A stretch of 64,000 nucleotides of DNA from Cephalotrichum gorgonifer. Its lineage: Eukaryota; Ascomycota; Sordariomycetes; Microascales; Microascaceae. Positions within the stretch are counted from its first letter, which is position 1, and the number at the start of each line of letters is the position of its first letter. Location of the stretch: the NCBI GenBank assembly GCA_900312665.1, contig ONZQ02000003.1, positions 1-64,000 on the forward strand. The letters are read 5' to 3'. The notes beneath the pieces were generated by a model. It ran no database searches and was not told where the DNA came from. It saw only the letters and a list, made by a program, of their open reading frames with translations. Shown piece after piece: positions 32,743 through 44,672 of this stretch. The position numbers were made by a program, and so were the translations under genes.

Positions 32743-33544
32743 CTAGTCGTCCTCTGGAGGTAGCTCGTCGTCGATATACCGTATGAGGGATACCCGCATC
32801 TCTGTCGTGTCATTGCCGCGCAAAACGTCGCTGATGAAGTGCGCCTCGACCTGCACCTGCACCATCTCCAAGGCGCCACGGAGGACCCCGCAGTATATAT
32901 TCGAGAACCATAGCTCGTCCTGGGCCCGCCCGTCATCTGGTAGCTCGACAAAATCAGCGAGGGGGTTCTCGTCGAAGACGAGGGAGAATTGTTTGTTGTC
33001 GCTCGTCCAGTTCGTGACTTGAGGTGTGATATTTAAAAAGATCTTGAATCCGACCTAGCAAGGAGTGTAAGCATACGGGGCATGGTGCATGACAACCGGC
33101 TCGAGCCCGGCGTAGTCTTACCTTGGCGATCATGTCTGCCGTCTCCCTGAAGTTGGCACAGCGCTTCATGGTATTGGACTTGGCTAGGTAGTCTTCTATC
33201 AATCGTAGGCCAATGTTGTACCCCATTTTATCCAGTTGCTTATTGACCTCGATGTAGTCCCCCTCAAAGTCCTTGCAAAGCTGGGCAACGACCGTTCCGT
33301 ACGTTAGGATCACCAACTCTGCATTAACCTTGTCGACACGTGTCCTGGTAGAGTCTTCCGTTAGGGGGGGATAGGTCCTCTGGTAGGCGGCCTGTGGAGT
33401 TGACTGACTTCCATATTCTGTGTATCTTGTGGTCAGCGGGAGACTAACATCATGGGGAAAGGCAGTGGGGTCGATGTCGAGGTGAGGTGGGGTGGAAGGA
33501 ACATACTCTTCGCCTAGGCGGCTTGCTTTGTTGGATGATGCCAT
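32743..33544 (-). CDS. bet3: TRAPP subunit Bet3
   Basis: Two exons, 33544-33122 and 33054-32743; 735 nt, 244 aa. After a roughly 60-residue N-terminal extension (longer than yeast or animal Bet3) the family core begins: VNAELVILTYGTVVAQLCKDFEGD with the conserved Cys90 that is acylated in other Bet3 proteins, then YNIGLRLIEDYLAKS, CANFRETADMIAKVGFKIFL, TNWTSDNKQFSLVFDENPLADFVELP and GALEMVQVQVEAHFISDVLRGNDTTEMRV. Bet3 forms the centre of TRAPP complexes, the GEFs for Ypt1/Rab1 that tether ER-to-Golgi and autophagic membranes. The 67-nt intron splits the conserved AK|VGFKIF motif. It is divergent from the U5-40K gene. Confidence 0.96.
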
Positions 33545-33899
33545 GACGATATATCGGCCCTCCCAGTTCGGATTCTCCTCCTATGATGCTATGTCTTCCG
33601 ACAAGGGCGGCTCGGGACGGGCGAGGTGGAGTCGGTGCTCCGCGTCGAGGGTCTTGCTGCTGGCTGGGGCGGAGGTTGTATTATGGGTAGTCGCCAGCTT
33701 GGTGGATGGTCGGAAAATTGTCGGCGCTTCTTACATCGAGAGCTGTCGTCGTGCCTGCACCTTGCTGGGCCTGCAAATATAATTCTAGTCACGACATCAA
33801 AGTCGCAACCGAATGAATTCAGACGCCAATTTTGTCTAAATATCCGCTTCACACCACTTGATACCGCTACAAGTCTTCTTATTAATACTTTAGACCAAT
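33545..33899. promoter_or_regulatory. Bidirectional promoter bet3 / U5-40K
   Basis: 355 bases separate divergent start codons of two housekeeping genes. No TATA box near either start. Confidence 0.5.
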
Positions 33900-35168
33900 A
33901 TGTCCGGAGAAAAACGACAAGCCTCTGACGAGCTGGCCTCCCAGCAGCTCGTCAAGAGGCCGAACCTCGGGCCTGGTAGCTCGACGGCTCTCTCGCGCTT
34001 CAATGCGACTGGCGAGAACGGGGCCCTCATTCAGACGGTATGGATAGCGGCCTGGTCACGCCCACATATCCTTTTCCTAGCTAACGTGGATTCCTCGCCA
34101 GGCACCTCGAACAAGCGGGCTAGAGGCACCCGTGATGCAACTAAGCGGGCACTCGGGCGAGATATTCGCCGCCAAGTTTGATCCTACCGGCAACAACATC
34201 GCGTCAGGGTCAATGGACAGGAGTATCCGTGCGTGCCGTGCCCTGTGCTTGTACCCCCGCTCTCGTGGTATGCGCAGACGACTAACATAAGCACCATAGT
34301 ATTATGGCGGACCTACGGCAACTGCGAGAACTACGGAGTGCTCAACGGACATCGCGGCGCGATATTGGATCTCCAATGGTCTCGCGACTCGAGCATCCTA
34401 TTCTCGGCCTCGGCGGATACGCACCTTGCAAGCTGGGACCTCGAATCGGGAGCGAGGATACGGCGTTACATCGGACACGAGGACATCGTCAACACGTTGG
34501 ACATCAGCAGGCGCGGGGAAGAGTTGCTCATAAGCGGAGGCGACGACTGTACCATCGGGATCTGGGACCCCAGGTCCAAGAACGCCGTCGATTATATACA
34601 GACCGACTACCCGGTTACGGCCGTTGCCGTGTCCGAGGCTGGCAACGAGATTTACTCGGGCAGTATCGACGGCGACATAAGAGCCTGGGACTTGCGGAAG
34701 AAGTCGCAGGTGTTCTCCATGCTGGGCCCGCAAGATACGGATACCATCACCTCGCTCAGAGTCTCGCCAGATTCCCAGTCTCTTCTGTCCTTCTCGATGG
34801 ACGGCGCGGCTCGAACCTGGGACATCCGACCGTTCGCGCCTACGGAACGTCTCATTCGGACGTTTGACGGCGCGTCGAGGGGTCTGGAGAACAACCTCAT
34901 CAAGGCGAGCTGGGACTCGGACGGGAAGAGGCTAGCGGCGGGGTCAGGCGACGGGACAGTACTGGTTTGGTCCAACGACACTGGAAAGTTGCTGTACAAG
35001 CTTCCCGGCCACAAGGGGACGGTCAATTGCGCAGAGTTCTCTCCTGGGAAGGAACCTATAAGTAAGTTGCTCACGGTGAAGCGCAGTGTAAATCCCAAGT
35101 TACTAACTGGACCCGCAGTTCTGACCGCATCCTCGGACCGCACGATGCTGCTAGGCGAGTTACGATGA
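33900..35168 (+). CDS. U5 snRNP 40-kDa WD40 protein (Cwf17/Spf38-like)
   Basis: Four exons: 33900-34037, 34102-34228, 34300-35061, 35119-35168; 1077 nt, 358 aa. A basic, polar N-terminus (about 45 residues) is followed by seven WD40 repeats. The first is MQLSGHSGEIFAAKFDPTGNNIASGSMDRSILLW, and later ones include LNGHRGAILDLQWSRD, YIGHEDIVNTLDIS and LPGHKGTVNCAEFSP. The tight match of repeat 1 and the LLWRTYGNCENYGVL link to repeat 2 is the signature of SNRNP40/Cwf17, a U5 component that docks on Prp8 in the spliceosome. Introns are 64, 71 and 57 nt, with GACTAAC/ACTAAC branch sites close to the acceptors. The last coding exon is only 50 nt and completes the final propeller strand. Confidence 0.93.
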
Positions 35169-36855
35169 GCAGGTGCAGCAGCGCTCCACGGGTCCGCAGC
35201 ATCTGGTGCCAGGTCAGCGCAGCACAGCGCCCCCCCTTCGCCGTAAGGTTCAGAGTCCAGAGCGCCATTCGTTTAGGACCTTGGAATGCACGTAAGAAAC
35301 GACGAAATGCCTTAAACCGCGACCCCTCTGTGATAGGGACATCTATGATGGAAGTTGGGTGGGTGGTTGCTCAGGTATGACACTATGGATAGCTTGGCGC
35401 CAAATTCCCGTCACCTTTCCATAACTGCTGCCTCTCCACGTCAAGGCAGTCGCGGGGCGGATGTTTTAAGGATATTGATGGTGCCCGGGCTGCAAAGCAG
35501 TCTCTGAGCCGAGCTGCTAGTTTCAAGGGGGGAAGGAGGTGGTGGCGCTTGATGTATTTGATGCGACCCACCACCAAAGCTAATCCTTGGGTATATGGAT
35601 TTTCTGAGCCTCGTCTCGTAGATATGACATAGCCAAGTGTATAAAGTGCGCGCGCATGGACGGTCTAAGCTCTTTTCTCACGAAGTAGCATGCAAGGCAA
35701 TCTATTTCCGGATGAATTTAACCATCCACAAGAAACAAAGTGCATTGGTACATCCCCAAGATGAAAACTTCCATCCAATTACACCTCACAGTTCTCGAAC
35801 AGAGGTGATTATTTTGGTGTGATTAGCCGAGTGAGCATGTACCTCACCTGTCATCCGGTGTGGAAGGGGACATTGACTTGAAAGCCCGGACCCGCCAACC
35901 CCAAAAATCCGAAACGCTTCCAAACCCGCCCCGTCTGGACTCTTACCCCCAGATTCCACCCCTTCTTCATGCAGCCGCTCATTCCACTGAACCACCGAGC
36001 CAATCCCCGTCGGCTCCTCCTCCCCCGTCTCTCTGCGACACCTTGGCCGGACTGCGCCCTCCCCTCCTAGATGGCTAGTTGACTTGTAGTGGAATAGCAC
36101 CGAGGGGGACGGGGGACGGGCTGAGCGCCACCAGAAACGATTGACGGGAATGGGGGGGATTGGAACAGGGGTAATTGACACGTCCTCCCTCGCAGGGTCC
36201 CGAGTTCGAATTGCCTCCTGTGTGTGACTATCTTTCTGTGTTTCAATCCGTGATCTCCCTTTCTAAGTTGGTGGCCCACCCTGGAAAAAGCTGGTTCTTT
36301 TACCCTGTTTGCTCAAAGTCATTCGTTCACCATCTCACGATCGGCATCTCTTTTCAATCACGATTGTGGGTTCCTTACTCCTCGGGGCTTACAGTTGCGG
36401 CCAAGTATCGTGATACTGCTCCCACATACCATCCATGCGTGCGGCACTTCTTTAGAGTTCCCGTGTCCATACTCGGGTGCCTTCACGATTCTCCGACCGG
36501 GTGGCCCTTTCAGTTCACGGTTGCTTCGCCTTTCGACCTGGCTTCCTCACCCCATCTCCAGAGCCCGACTGTGTTGCGAAGGTGAAGTATCTCCCCGTCA
36601 AGACAGCCCCGGAGATTCGCATCACCGCCATTTGGGATATCAAAGGGGGAAGCAAGGCCGAGGTTCACCAGCAGGACACCAGACCGAAGTTACGTGAGCG
36701 AAGAGGAGAGGGAGGACAGTCGGTAATGAAGAGGCCTGGCGGGATCACACCTTTATAACCCGCGGCAAGCAAGGCCAGAAATGCGTCTACCGTCAATAGG
36801 TGGGATGTGGCCCGGCCGGGCGGCACCTTCCGGTCGCGGCCCCGAGCAGCCCTCC
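35169..36855. other. Intergenic / 5' region of membrane-protein gene
   Basis: 1.7 kb with no convincing gene. The last 500 bases before the membrane-protein gene are open in places and may be a 5' leader. An A-box-like string TGGTTCAGTGG (minus strand, near 35991) and a GTTCGAATT on the plus strand (near 36203) were tested as tRNA parts and do not form one cloverleaf. Confidence 0.35.
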
Positions 36856-38234
36856 ATGTCGGAGGCACCGCGGGCGCATAGTGACCCGCAGCCTCGAGAA
36901 CGTATACGATCACGACCTCACAGCACATTTGGACTCCAGGTCGCTGCTCTGGTTGGGAGGGACAGGGCGAGGAGCCGAGACGCAGATAATGGTGTTGTGG
37001 GCGATGAAGTTCAAAGTCCAAAGACCCCCGAGTTTCAGCTGGGAATGCCGAGCCTCCCCTCCACTCGATTGCAACTACCGTACCTCACCCGGCCGATGAC
37101 GACCGAATCCGCTGCACCGAGTCCACGGCCACTGACATCCTCGGCGGAACAGCCTCGGTCGGTTCCGGTTCCGGCTGAGCCGCTGCCGACATTCACAATA
37201 TCTGACCATTCTGGATCGGAAACGTCCGAGGAGACCTCGGGACCATGGCGTGTGGCGGCAACAGACGCCCGCCACGGGGGTTCAAGGTCGTCGAGCCCCT
37301 CGACAGAAACGTTGGGTTCGGAACGTCGCATTTTAGCGCCTGAAGAGATTTACGTGCGAGGCGCGATAGTCGCGGGTGAGGGTGCGGTCGTGGGCCGTGA
37401 GGACGAACAGGCACAGAAGAGATTCTTGTGCTGTCTCCCTTGGATCCGCTCGAGGAGAGTTAGGTCCCAGATAGTCCGGTGCCTGGTGTCCGGAGTGGTC
37501 CTGATCTTTCTCCTCGCAATGTGTAGGCGTCTCTCTCCTCCCTCCTGCCCCCAGTGGTACTCGACTCCGAACTGACGATCCCGTGGTAGATCTGGCACTC
37601 TCGCTATCGAAGAGCCTCCAGAACGGCGAGTTCACGGTCCTGCTCATCCTACTAATTCTCTTCACGACAATAATATTCTGCCACGGCCTGATCAGGCTCT
37701 GCATGTCGGTGATGCGGCCCGGTCGCGACGACGATGACACATCTTCCCGCGGGCCGGGGTTATCGGCCTTCGTCGGGTTCTCACTTCCTCGGCGTCCCGT
37801 AAGGGTTCTCCTCGCGAGGGATGAAGAGGCGGCGGGCATTGAGAGCGAAACCACGAAGCTCCAGCCCCCGGCCTACGGGTTATGGCGAGAGAGCGTGGTA
37901 AGTGACTGGAACCCCCACCACTCCCTTTGCCGCCTATCCAAGGAGACACCGCATTAGTATGTATAGGCATAGTCTAACAGAGCCGATTCACCCATAGCGC
38001 GTCGATCCCAACCGCCTCTTCTGGCAGCGCAACCAGGACGCAGCGCCAGACGAACCATCTACTTCGACGGAGACACAGTCGATCCACCGACCGCCATCAT
38101 ATGCTTCGGAGGACGGGGTCGGCTATGTTGTAGATGCCGTCCCTAGGTCAATCGCCCCCACGACCGACGTCCCGCTTCCTATTCACCCCTCGGAGAGAGG
38201 ACGGTTGCCAAACGGGGTTGCGGCGCCCTGGTAA
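36856..38234 (+). CDS. Fungal two-helix membrane protein, unknown function
   Basis: Three exons: 36856-37522, 37590-37897, 37998-38234; 1212 nt, 403 aa (428 if the ATG at 36781 is used). The N-terminal 200 residues are Pro/Ser/Arg-rich and disordered. After a basic Cys-containing segment (RFLCCLPWIRSRRVRSQ) come two hydrophobic helices, CLVSGVVLIFLLAMYLALSLS and FTVLLILLILFTTIIFCHGLIRLC, separated by a short polar turn. The Pro-rich tail has PPAYGLWRESVRVDPNRLFWQ and ends with Pro-Trp. Both long tails are probably on the same side of the membrane, as in a hairpin. The pattern PPAYG.WR.SVR.DP occurs in many Pezizomycotina hypothetical proteins; no function is known to me. The first intron's TAT codon junction restores AMYLALSLS, which supports the model. 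Confidence 0.82.
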
Positions 38235-40643
38235 CCATTCCAAGGCAACTATGGTCGGTGGAGGGGATGTTTGGTTCTCTCCTTCTGTTGCCGGATCCGG
38301 TTTGTTGGTTCACGGGGGAGTGTGTACTTCATATTTTTGCTCGGTCATCGGTGGCGTTTTTGTAATGGTTCATGGCATGCGGTGTGCCCTGGGGCGTTTC
38401 TTGTCTTCAATCCTGATTTAATGTTGTTTTGGCTGGGCCTACGGGTACGGAGTGAGGGCTTCAGAGCAGGGCGAGTGTATATGTACCATCAAACAGCATT
38501 AGTCACATGGCCTGATCTCTACGAGTACAAGCAAGTGAGCTGCCCCCGTATTTCTGTTGTTGTCGCTCGACCTTGAGGGAGGGCTTGGGCTGCGTATGGA
38601 CTCTTCCCTGTTATCGAACCAGAGAGAGACAAATGCTGATTACGGACATGAGTAATCAAACAAGTTTTAGCTGGTGAGGCTCCTCTGGTGCGAGGACTCA
38701 ATCAGACAAGTACTTGTACTTTGCCACGAAACTCTAGCTGGAGGAGTCGGTCCTATGCATCAAACCGGAGCCGAATCAGTTCGGATGGTAGTATGGGATA
38801 CAAATATTGTCCATATTCCCCTTTAATATACCTGATGCAGGCCGCTGGAACTATCAAATGCAGGGACAAAATGCGGCCAACCTGAGCTTAAGCCTAATAT
38901 TGAGGGCTTTATCGTCGCGTTGCCAAATCCATCAGGGACTCACCACCCCAGGTACGAACAGGATGATGGTCACAGTGGGGAGGTGGATGCAACGGCAAGG
39001 TACACCGTCGAGCTGATGGTACCTGATATCATCCTTCAAGCTCCAGTCGTTGGATGTGGCCATCCTGCCACTTACGACACTCACGAATACCAAGGAAGGA
39101 GCACGGGATTAGCCGCGGCTTACGCGGTGTATACAAATACTCGTACTCCTAGACACAGTGCCCCGGGTACAAGTACTTGGAGAACAATAAGCAGCCCTAA
39201 ACATTGAATTTCATGGTGGCAAGATCAACTCTCGCCACGCAAATTAAGTCCAGAATACCTCTTGAAAGAGGACAAAGCAGATGCAATGGGGGAAACAGGT
39301 ACAGGCATCGGGAGAGGAGTGGAGGAGCGTTTTCAACTCGTCTGGCCTGGATGCAAGTCTCGAGGACATGGCCAATCCCGTGATGGGAGTGTCCTAGCAT
39401 GCTTTGTACTCGTACCTGGTAGCACTCCAACCCTCCTCCGCCCGGGTAGTCGTGCATATCAAATTTCGCGGGATCGCACCGTGATAACATCCGAGCTCTC
39501 CGCCTCTACTGCTTTTGTCGAGAAATGATACCTGGCCCACTAAAGTCTATTTTAGCGCCAGTGAACGCCACCTGGCTTATTCAATAGCTCCGTGCCCGCC
39601 CGTAGACGGCTCTACTCGAACTTGTACAAGTACTCGTAGCATGACGGACTCGTCTATCGCTCCCTCCTCCTTCCCCCCCTTCTCCACAGTCCACGAATTC
39701 TCGACCTCGTCGAAATTTTTTCCCCAACCCATACAACCACATTCTCACGTAAGTCGACCACTGATCCCCCCCCTGCATCTGTTGTGTCACAAAGACGAAT
39801 TCAACGTCGGCTGAGACATCACATATATCCAGGACGACTACCAACGCAACCCGTCACCTTCAGCAACTCCGAAGGCTTTTTCAACCACAACGGTACACGA
39901 TATCCCCACAAGTAAGTTGTTCTGACTCCTCTTTGATAAATGCCTCCCCCTTTCCCCCACTCTCCTTGGTTCTCGCCCCAACTTCCGGTGCGCCCAATCT
40001 GCCAATCCACGATGGAAACGATGCGCGACACTGCTGGCACCACCAACACACCATCGAGGCTTGAACGAACCGTCGCACACAAACTCCCCAAACTGGTCCG
40101 ACTCGCCGTAGCCTGTAGCATGTCGCCATTTACCGCCGCTGTCTAGTCGCGAACATGGATATGAAACTGCGATACCGGATAACGAAGGTCTATCCTCGGC
40201 TACGACGACTCTCGGGATCAGCAATGGAGGCTGGAAAGAAGCAGCCTCACTCGACCCGATTGGCTTTACACGCTATCTGGAGGCCATCTATCTACGCACA
40301 TGTCGCCTCACCGAGAGATCGTCTTGTATGCGACTAGACAATGCCCGTAGATCGGATCCCGTTCCGTCGACTTCAATCGTCCCGACATCCATGAAGCCGA
40401 TCACGAGCGCCGAAGCTGTGTTACGCCAGAGCCATCACCTTTTATGTTCCCCGCGCCACTGCCGCCGACCCCGGCTCAACGGGAATCGCCAAGCAAACGC
40501 CGCGCCGTACCTGCAGAAACCTTGGGGCGCGAGGCAGGGAGGGAAGGAGGGAAGGGGCCGTTGAAAGCATTCGCCGATGGCGTGTTACTGACTTTGGTTT
40601 ACCCCTAGACATCCACACTACCTTCAGTCTTCACCTCCACACC
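38235..40643. promoter_or_regulatory. Long upstream region of the CCHC gene
   Basis: 2.4 kb, the longest gap beside a housekeeping gene in the window. It has four TACTCGTA (38520, 39138, 39407, 39631) and three TACAAGTA-class octamers, including the abutting pair TACAAGTA/TACTCGTA at 39625-39638 beside the 10-bp palindrome CTTGTACAAG (39621-39630). The CT-rich sequence from about 39650 may be a long transcribed leader. No coding gene was recognised. Confidence 0.4.
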
Positions 40644-41515
40644 ATGTCGTCTCTTTCTCGCCGTGCCTGCTACAAGTGTGGCAACGTCGGTCACTACGCC
40701 GAGGTCTGCTCGTCCGCTGAGCGTCTCTGCTACAACTGTATGTATACCCACTCTTGGGACTCCTGAGCGAATCATTCGATAACTAACACCATTTTTACAG
40801 GCAAGCAGCCAGGTTAGCACTCAACTGGTCCCACTATTGGATCGCATTGACTAACACGACTCTCAGGCCACGAGTCCAACGGGTGCCCTCTTCCCCGGAC
40901 GACCGAGGCTAAGCAGTGCTACCACTGCCAGGGCCTTGGCCATGTCCAGGCCGACTGCCCGACCCTGAGGCTTAGCGGTGGTGCAGCGGGCAGCCGCTGC
41001 TACAACTGTGGCCAGCCCGGCCACCTTGCTGTAAGTTGGGGTCCAACGATCAATGCTATGTTGTTCCATATTCTAATGCTCCGCTGTAGCGTTCGTGCAC
41101 CAACCCTCCCGGTGTCAACATGGGCGCCCCGATGGGCCGCGGTGCCCCGATGGGCCGTGGTGGATTCGCCGGCGGATTCGCGCGTGGCGGATTCCCCGGT
41201 GCTGCCGGCGGCCCTCGTCCCGCGACGTGCTACAAGTGCGGCGGCCCCAACCACTTTGCCCGCGACTGCCAGGCGCAGGCCATGAAGTGTTATGCTTGCG
41301 GAAAGCTCGGCCACATCTCGCGCGACTGCACCGCCCCCAACGGCGGCCCTCTGAACACGGCGGGCAAGACCTGCTACCAGTGCGGTGAGGCGGGCCACAT
41401 CTCCCGTGATTGCCCTCAGAAGAACGCCCCCGTCGGTGACCTCGGCAATGAGGTCGACCTGAACAACGCGTCCCTCCCCCCGCCCTCCGCTGCGCCCATC
41501 CCCCCGGTTGCGTAA
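40644..41515 (+). CDS. CCHC zinc-knuckle protein (Gis2/CNBP/Byr3-like)
   Basis: Four exons: 40644-40737, 40801-40812, 40867-41030, 41090-41515; 696 nt, 231 aa. It has seven zinc knuckles of the form C-x2-C-x4-H-x4-C: CYKCGNVGHYAEVC, CYNCKQPGHESNGC, CYHCQGLGHVQADC, CYNCGQPGHLARSC, CYKCGGPNHFARDC, CYACGKLGHISRDC and CYQCGEAGHISRDC. A Gly/Arg/Met-rich RGG-like spacer lies between knuckles 4 and 5. This is the layout of Gis2/CNBP, cytoplasmic single-stranded nucleic-acid binders linked to translation of selected mRNAs and to stress granules. Exon 2 is a 12-nt microexon (GC AAG CAG CCA G) that supplies the middle of knuckle 2. Skipping it keeps the frame but removes four residues (C-K-Q-P) and destroys that knuckle. 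Introns are 63, 54 and 59 nt. Confidence 0.95.
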
Positions 41516-43496
41516 AGTGCCTTAGCCCGCATGGGCACTTGCCACGGCTCAGGAGAGGACCGCACCCTTCCGTCGAGGGGTTTGGCGCGTAGCTTGGTCC
41601 TGAGCCGATACAACGAATGATGTATTATTCGTTTCGTTTCCCTTTTTACTGTCGCTTTACATCATTCGTTGAGATTTCGTTGGCGGAGCGCCCCGGGGGA
41701 TGCTTTGCAAAGCACACTCTCGGCCAGCTCTGCGCCTCGTGTTTTTGTTTTCGTCTTCGTTCTTTTGTTCCTATCCATAAACTGTCCGCCAACCTTCATC
41801 CTCCATCCAGTCTCTTCATCTTTTCCTTCCCATTACCTTGTTAACTTCCTATCATATCGGCCTTTGTATTTCGCTTTCATTTTTTTGTTTCTGGTTTGCA
41901 TGGCCTACACTTTTTCGGCGTCCCCGGTCCCCTCGGTCAACCCGAGTCATCTGTTTTCTGGAGCAATGCGACGGAAAAGTTGCTTGATTTCTACAACTTA
42001 ACGATCACCCCTTAAGACTCATGTCGGCAACGGTTCTAACGGCTACGATGGACGACGGTACTCTCGTGCATGCAACACACGGCTTTGACTACGACGTGCG
42101 GTTCTTGAGAAGGAGGGAAGTGGACGATGTCGCGCGTGCGCGCGCGCGCAGGCACTGAAGCTGTGCCCTTTCTGTTTCATATATTTCTCAACATTCCCTG
42201 GACGCTTGGTAGGGTGAGAGGAGACGCATTCGACCGGCGGTTTGGCGGGCATAATGAGGCGCAAAATCTTTGGTTTAATACCCCTCTGGAAAGAACTTTA
42301 CGGACAGCCACGACTCGCTTTTCTTCTCGTTTTCCTTTTCTTCTTCTTTTCTTCTTTTCCGACCTTGGTGTGTGGCACGCCCGAACAGGCTCGGCGTGAG
42401 CCCCCTTGCGTTTTTTTGCATGGTAGAGGTTCGACTTGGGCGCTTTGATAGAAACGAGATGGAGGCAAAGGAACAGGTTATGGGGGGGCGCGTACTAGGA
42501 AACCCCCGTACAGCAGGACATCGCGAGGAGGCCCGGTCAATTTCAGCATGAAGGAGGACTTAATCGGAATTGGCAAGGAAAAAAGAGCATACTGGGTGGA
42601 GGAGAAAAGAGGGAAGATAAATCGGAGAACTCGCTCGGGAGATGAGGGGAAGAAGCTTTTTTTTTGCTGGCCGAGCGAAGGGGGTGGTATGAAACCGGGG
42701 ACTGGCCTGATGAAGCTGGGGGTGTGTGTGAGTGTTGCCAGCAGAGCTTTTAGGAATCTGGAAAGATAGGAAGGCTCTTTTTATTTTTCCTGGTGGGGAA
42801 GTGAGGTTGTGGTAGCATTTTCGGTTTTGGGGGCTCGAGGTGAGGTGGAAGTTGCAAGTAACGAAGACAAAGGGGGGGAAAGAGTTGAGAAAGAAGAAAC
42901 CCCTCCAAAACAAAGAATCGCAAGAATCCGTTGTCGTGTGTTTCAGTCTTTGGGAATCCGAGGTGAAGGCGGGGAGGGGTGAAGAGGTTTTTTCGCTCTA
43001 TGTGCATTGCGGTTGTGAGGTTGAAGTCTTTTGTGACAAGTCGGGACTTGGGCTGATTTTGAAGTTGAGAGAGGTCGGTTCGGTCTCTGACGCCGGAAGC
43101 TGCTTCTCGGCATCGATCACCTTGGAGAGGCAACAGGGACGATGAGGCCATGTCCCGTGTATTATGAATTGTGTATGTTAATGTGTATGATATGTGCTAA
43201 GAATATACGGATAGAAAGTGCGTGATATCGTCAAGCCAAATAGTCATACTTTGCCGTACATACATACGTCTGCAAACTAACTCTTGGTGGTGTTGAGAAC
43301 ATGAAGCACGACCCTTTACTTGATATTACACTCCGTCTTCGCCTACACACTATCGCCCTCGATCTTGTCGATCTTCGCGAGGGCCTTGTCCCTGAGTATC
43401 TGGCAAAAGCGCAAAAAAGGTAAAAAGAGCAAAGAAGCAAAAACAAAATGCCAAAAAGATCGGTACCCGAGTTGTTCTCGGGTGCACTGGGAATTG
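41516..43496. other. Intergenic, 3' region of CCHC gene
   Basis: 2 kb holding the 3'UTR of the CCHC gene (T-rich) and otherwise nothing recognised. A (CG)n/(GC)n run lies near 42134-42149. Plus- and minus-strand ORFs at 42560-43150 lack coding character. Confidence 0.4.
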
Positions 43497-43569
43497 AGCC
43501 CAATGCGGGGGTCGAACCCGCAGCCTTCAGATTAAGAGTCTGACGCTCTACCGATTGAGCTAACCGGGC
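43497..43569 (-). tRNA. tRNA-Lys (anticodon CUU)
   Basis: 73-nt gene without intron, read on the minus strand from 43569. Acceptor stem GCCCGGT pairs with ATTGGGC (two G-T pairs). D-arm GCTC-AATCGGTA-GAGC, anticodon arm TCAGA-CTCTTAA-TCTGA with CTT at positions 34-36, T-arm GCGGG-TTCGACC-CCCGC; discriminator base U. A and B boxes are intact (TTAGCTCAATCGG; GGTTCGACC). It decodes AAG lysine codons. It is divergent from fta4, whose start codon is 290 bases away. Confidence 0.97.
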
Positions 43570-43859
43570 GGGTCTTGGTTGGTTGTTGGAATACTGTGCC
43601 GAAGCGCGTACTACGAGGCCTGCCGCGTGTGGACTCCAAGGTCGATTGGAACTTGGAGCTTCCACCCCACCACTCCTTCCCTTCCACCTTGCGCCTCTAC
43701 AACACTTACACTTCAATAATACTTCCACATCTACGCCTCGACACTCCCACGCCCGAAAACGCGACAAGCGCGACTGAACTTCCCCCCTCGAACCGTCCAG
43801 GACGACTTTCTCCCTCCAATCCAAGAAACCAGACCAACCAAAACCAAACCCCAGCCGCG

Positions 43860-44672
43860 ATGTCTCACCCGCCGCCCACCATCGTCTCGAAGAAGCTCTC
43901 CTTCCTAACCGCCCAGACCCGCATCCTCACAACGCCCGACCCCCTCCCCACGCGCGCCTGGACCCGCGCCAACGCCTCCTCCGAGTCCCCCGTCCCCCAG
44001 CGCGCCGTCGACGACGCGTTATCGAAGCTCGCGCAGGTGACGAGGCAGCACGCGAGGAGGGTGTACGCCCCTCAGGCGGCGCGGCACGTCGCAGAGCAGG
44101 TCGAGGGCCTGTACTGGGAGGACGCGGAGCGGACGACGGAGGGGGTCGGGGGCGATGGGATCGGGAGGGAGGTGGATCTGAGTGAGTTAGCTACATACCC
44201 TTTTTTACGGCCTCATCTCGGGCTTCGTTTCGCTTAACTAACACGCGCGCACGCGCCCTCCCCATAACCAGCCGACGACGCCGTCATCTCCCGCCTACCT
44301 CCCACCTGGCCCTCCGACCGAGACACCGCCGCCCACCCCGATGAGTCCCACCGCTACACTACCCAGTCCGCCCGCCTCGCCGCGCTGTCCGACGAGCGCC
44401 GCGCCCGGCGCGCCCGCGTCCAGCGCCTCCGCCGCATGCGGTCCCTCCTCCGCCCGTTCGAGACCTCGCTCGAGGACGTGGCGGGTGTGCAGGAGAGCCT
44501 CCTCACCCGCGGCGGCCCGCTGGAGGAGCAGCTGGAGAGGATGCGCATGCTGCTCGCGAGGGTGGCGGGGAGGGTGGCGCTCTCCGAGGCCGTCGTGCCA
44601 GAGGATAGGCCCGCCGGGGAGGTGTTGGGAGGGGAGGAGGCGAGGGTGGAGAGGGTACTGAAGAACTTGTAA
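43860..44672 (+). CDS. fta4: Kinetochore (Sim4 complex) subunit Fta4
   Basis: Two exons, 43860-44181 and 44272-44672; 723 nt, 240 aa. The N-terminus PPTIVSKKLSFLTAQTRILTTP, followed by the heptad-like DDALSKLAQVTRQHARRVYAPQAARHVAEQVEGLYW, and the second exon DAVISRLPPTWPSD..A, YTTQSARLAALSDERRARRARVQRLRRMRSLL, match the fungal Fta4 family. This is a mostly helical, coiled-coil inner-kinetochore protein of the Sim4/COMA (CCAN) assembly that helps link CENP-A chromatin to microtubule attachment. The rest is coiled coil to the C-terminus. The 90-nt intron is GT-AG with a CTAAC branch site. Very GC-rich third positions, like its neighbours. Confidence 0.85.

Noticed and set aside
35985..36215. 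A-box-like TGGTTCAGTGG (minus) and GTTCGAATT (plus)
   Set aside because: They are on opposite strands and no cloverleaf can be drawn; at most tRNA-like debris.
43231..43824. 197-codon minus-strand ORF with LAQSVERQTLNLKAAGSTPALGS
   Set aside because: It is an open frame running through the tRNA-Lys gene. This peptide string is the well-known product of translating tRNA sequence and is not a protein.
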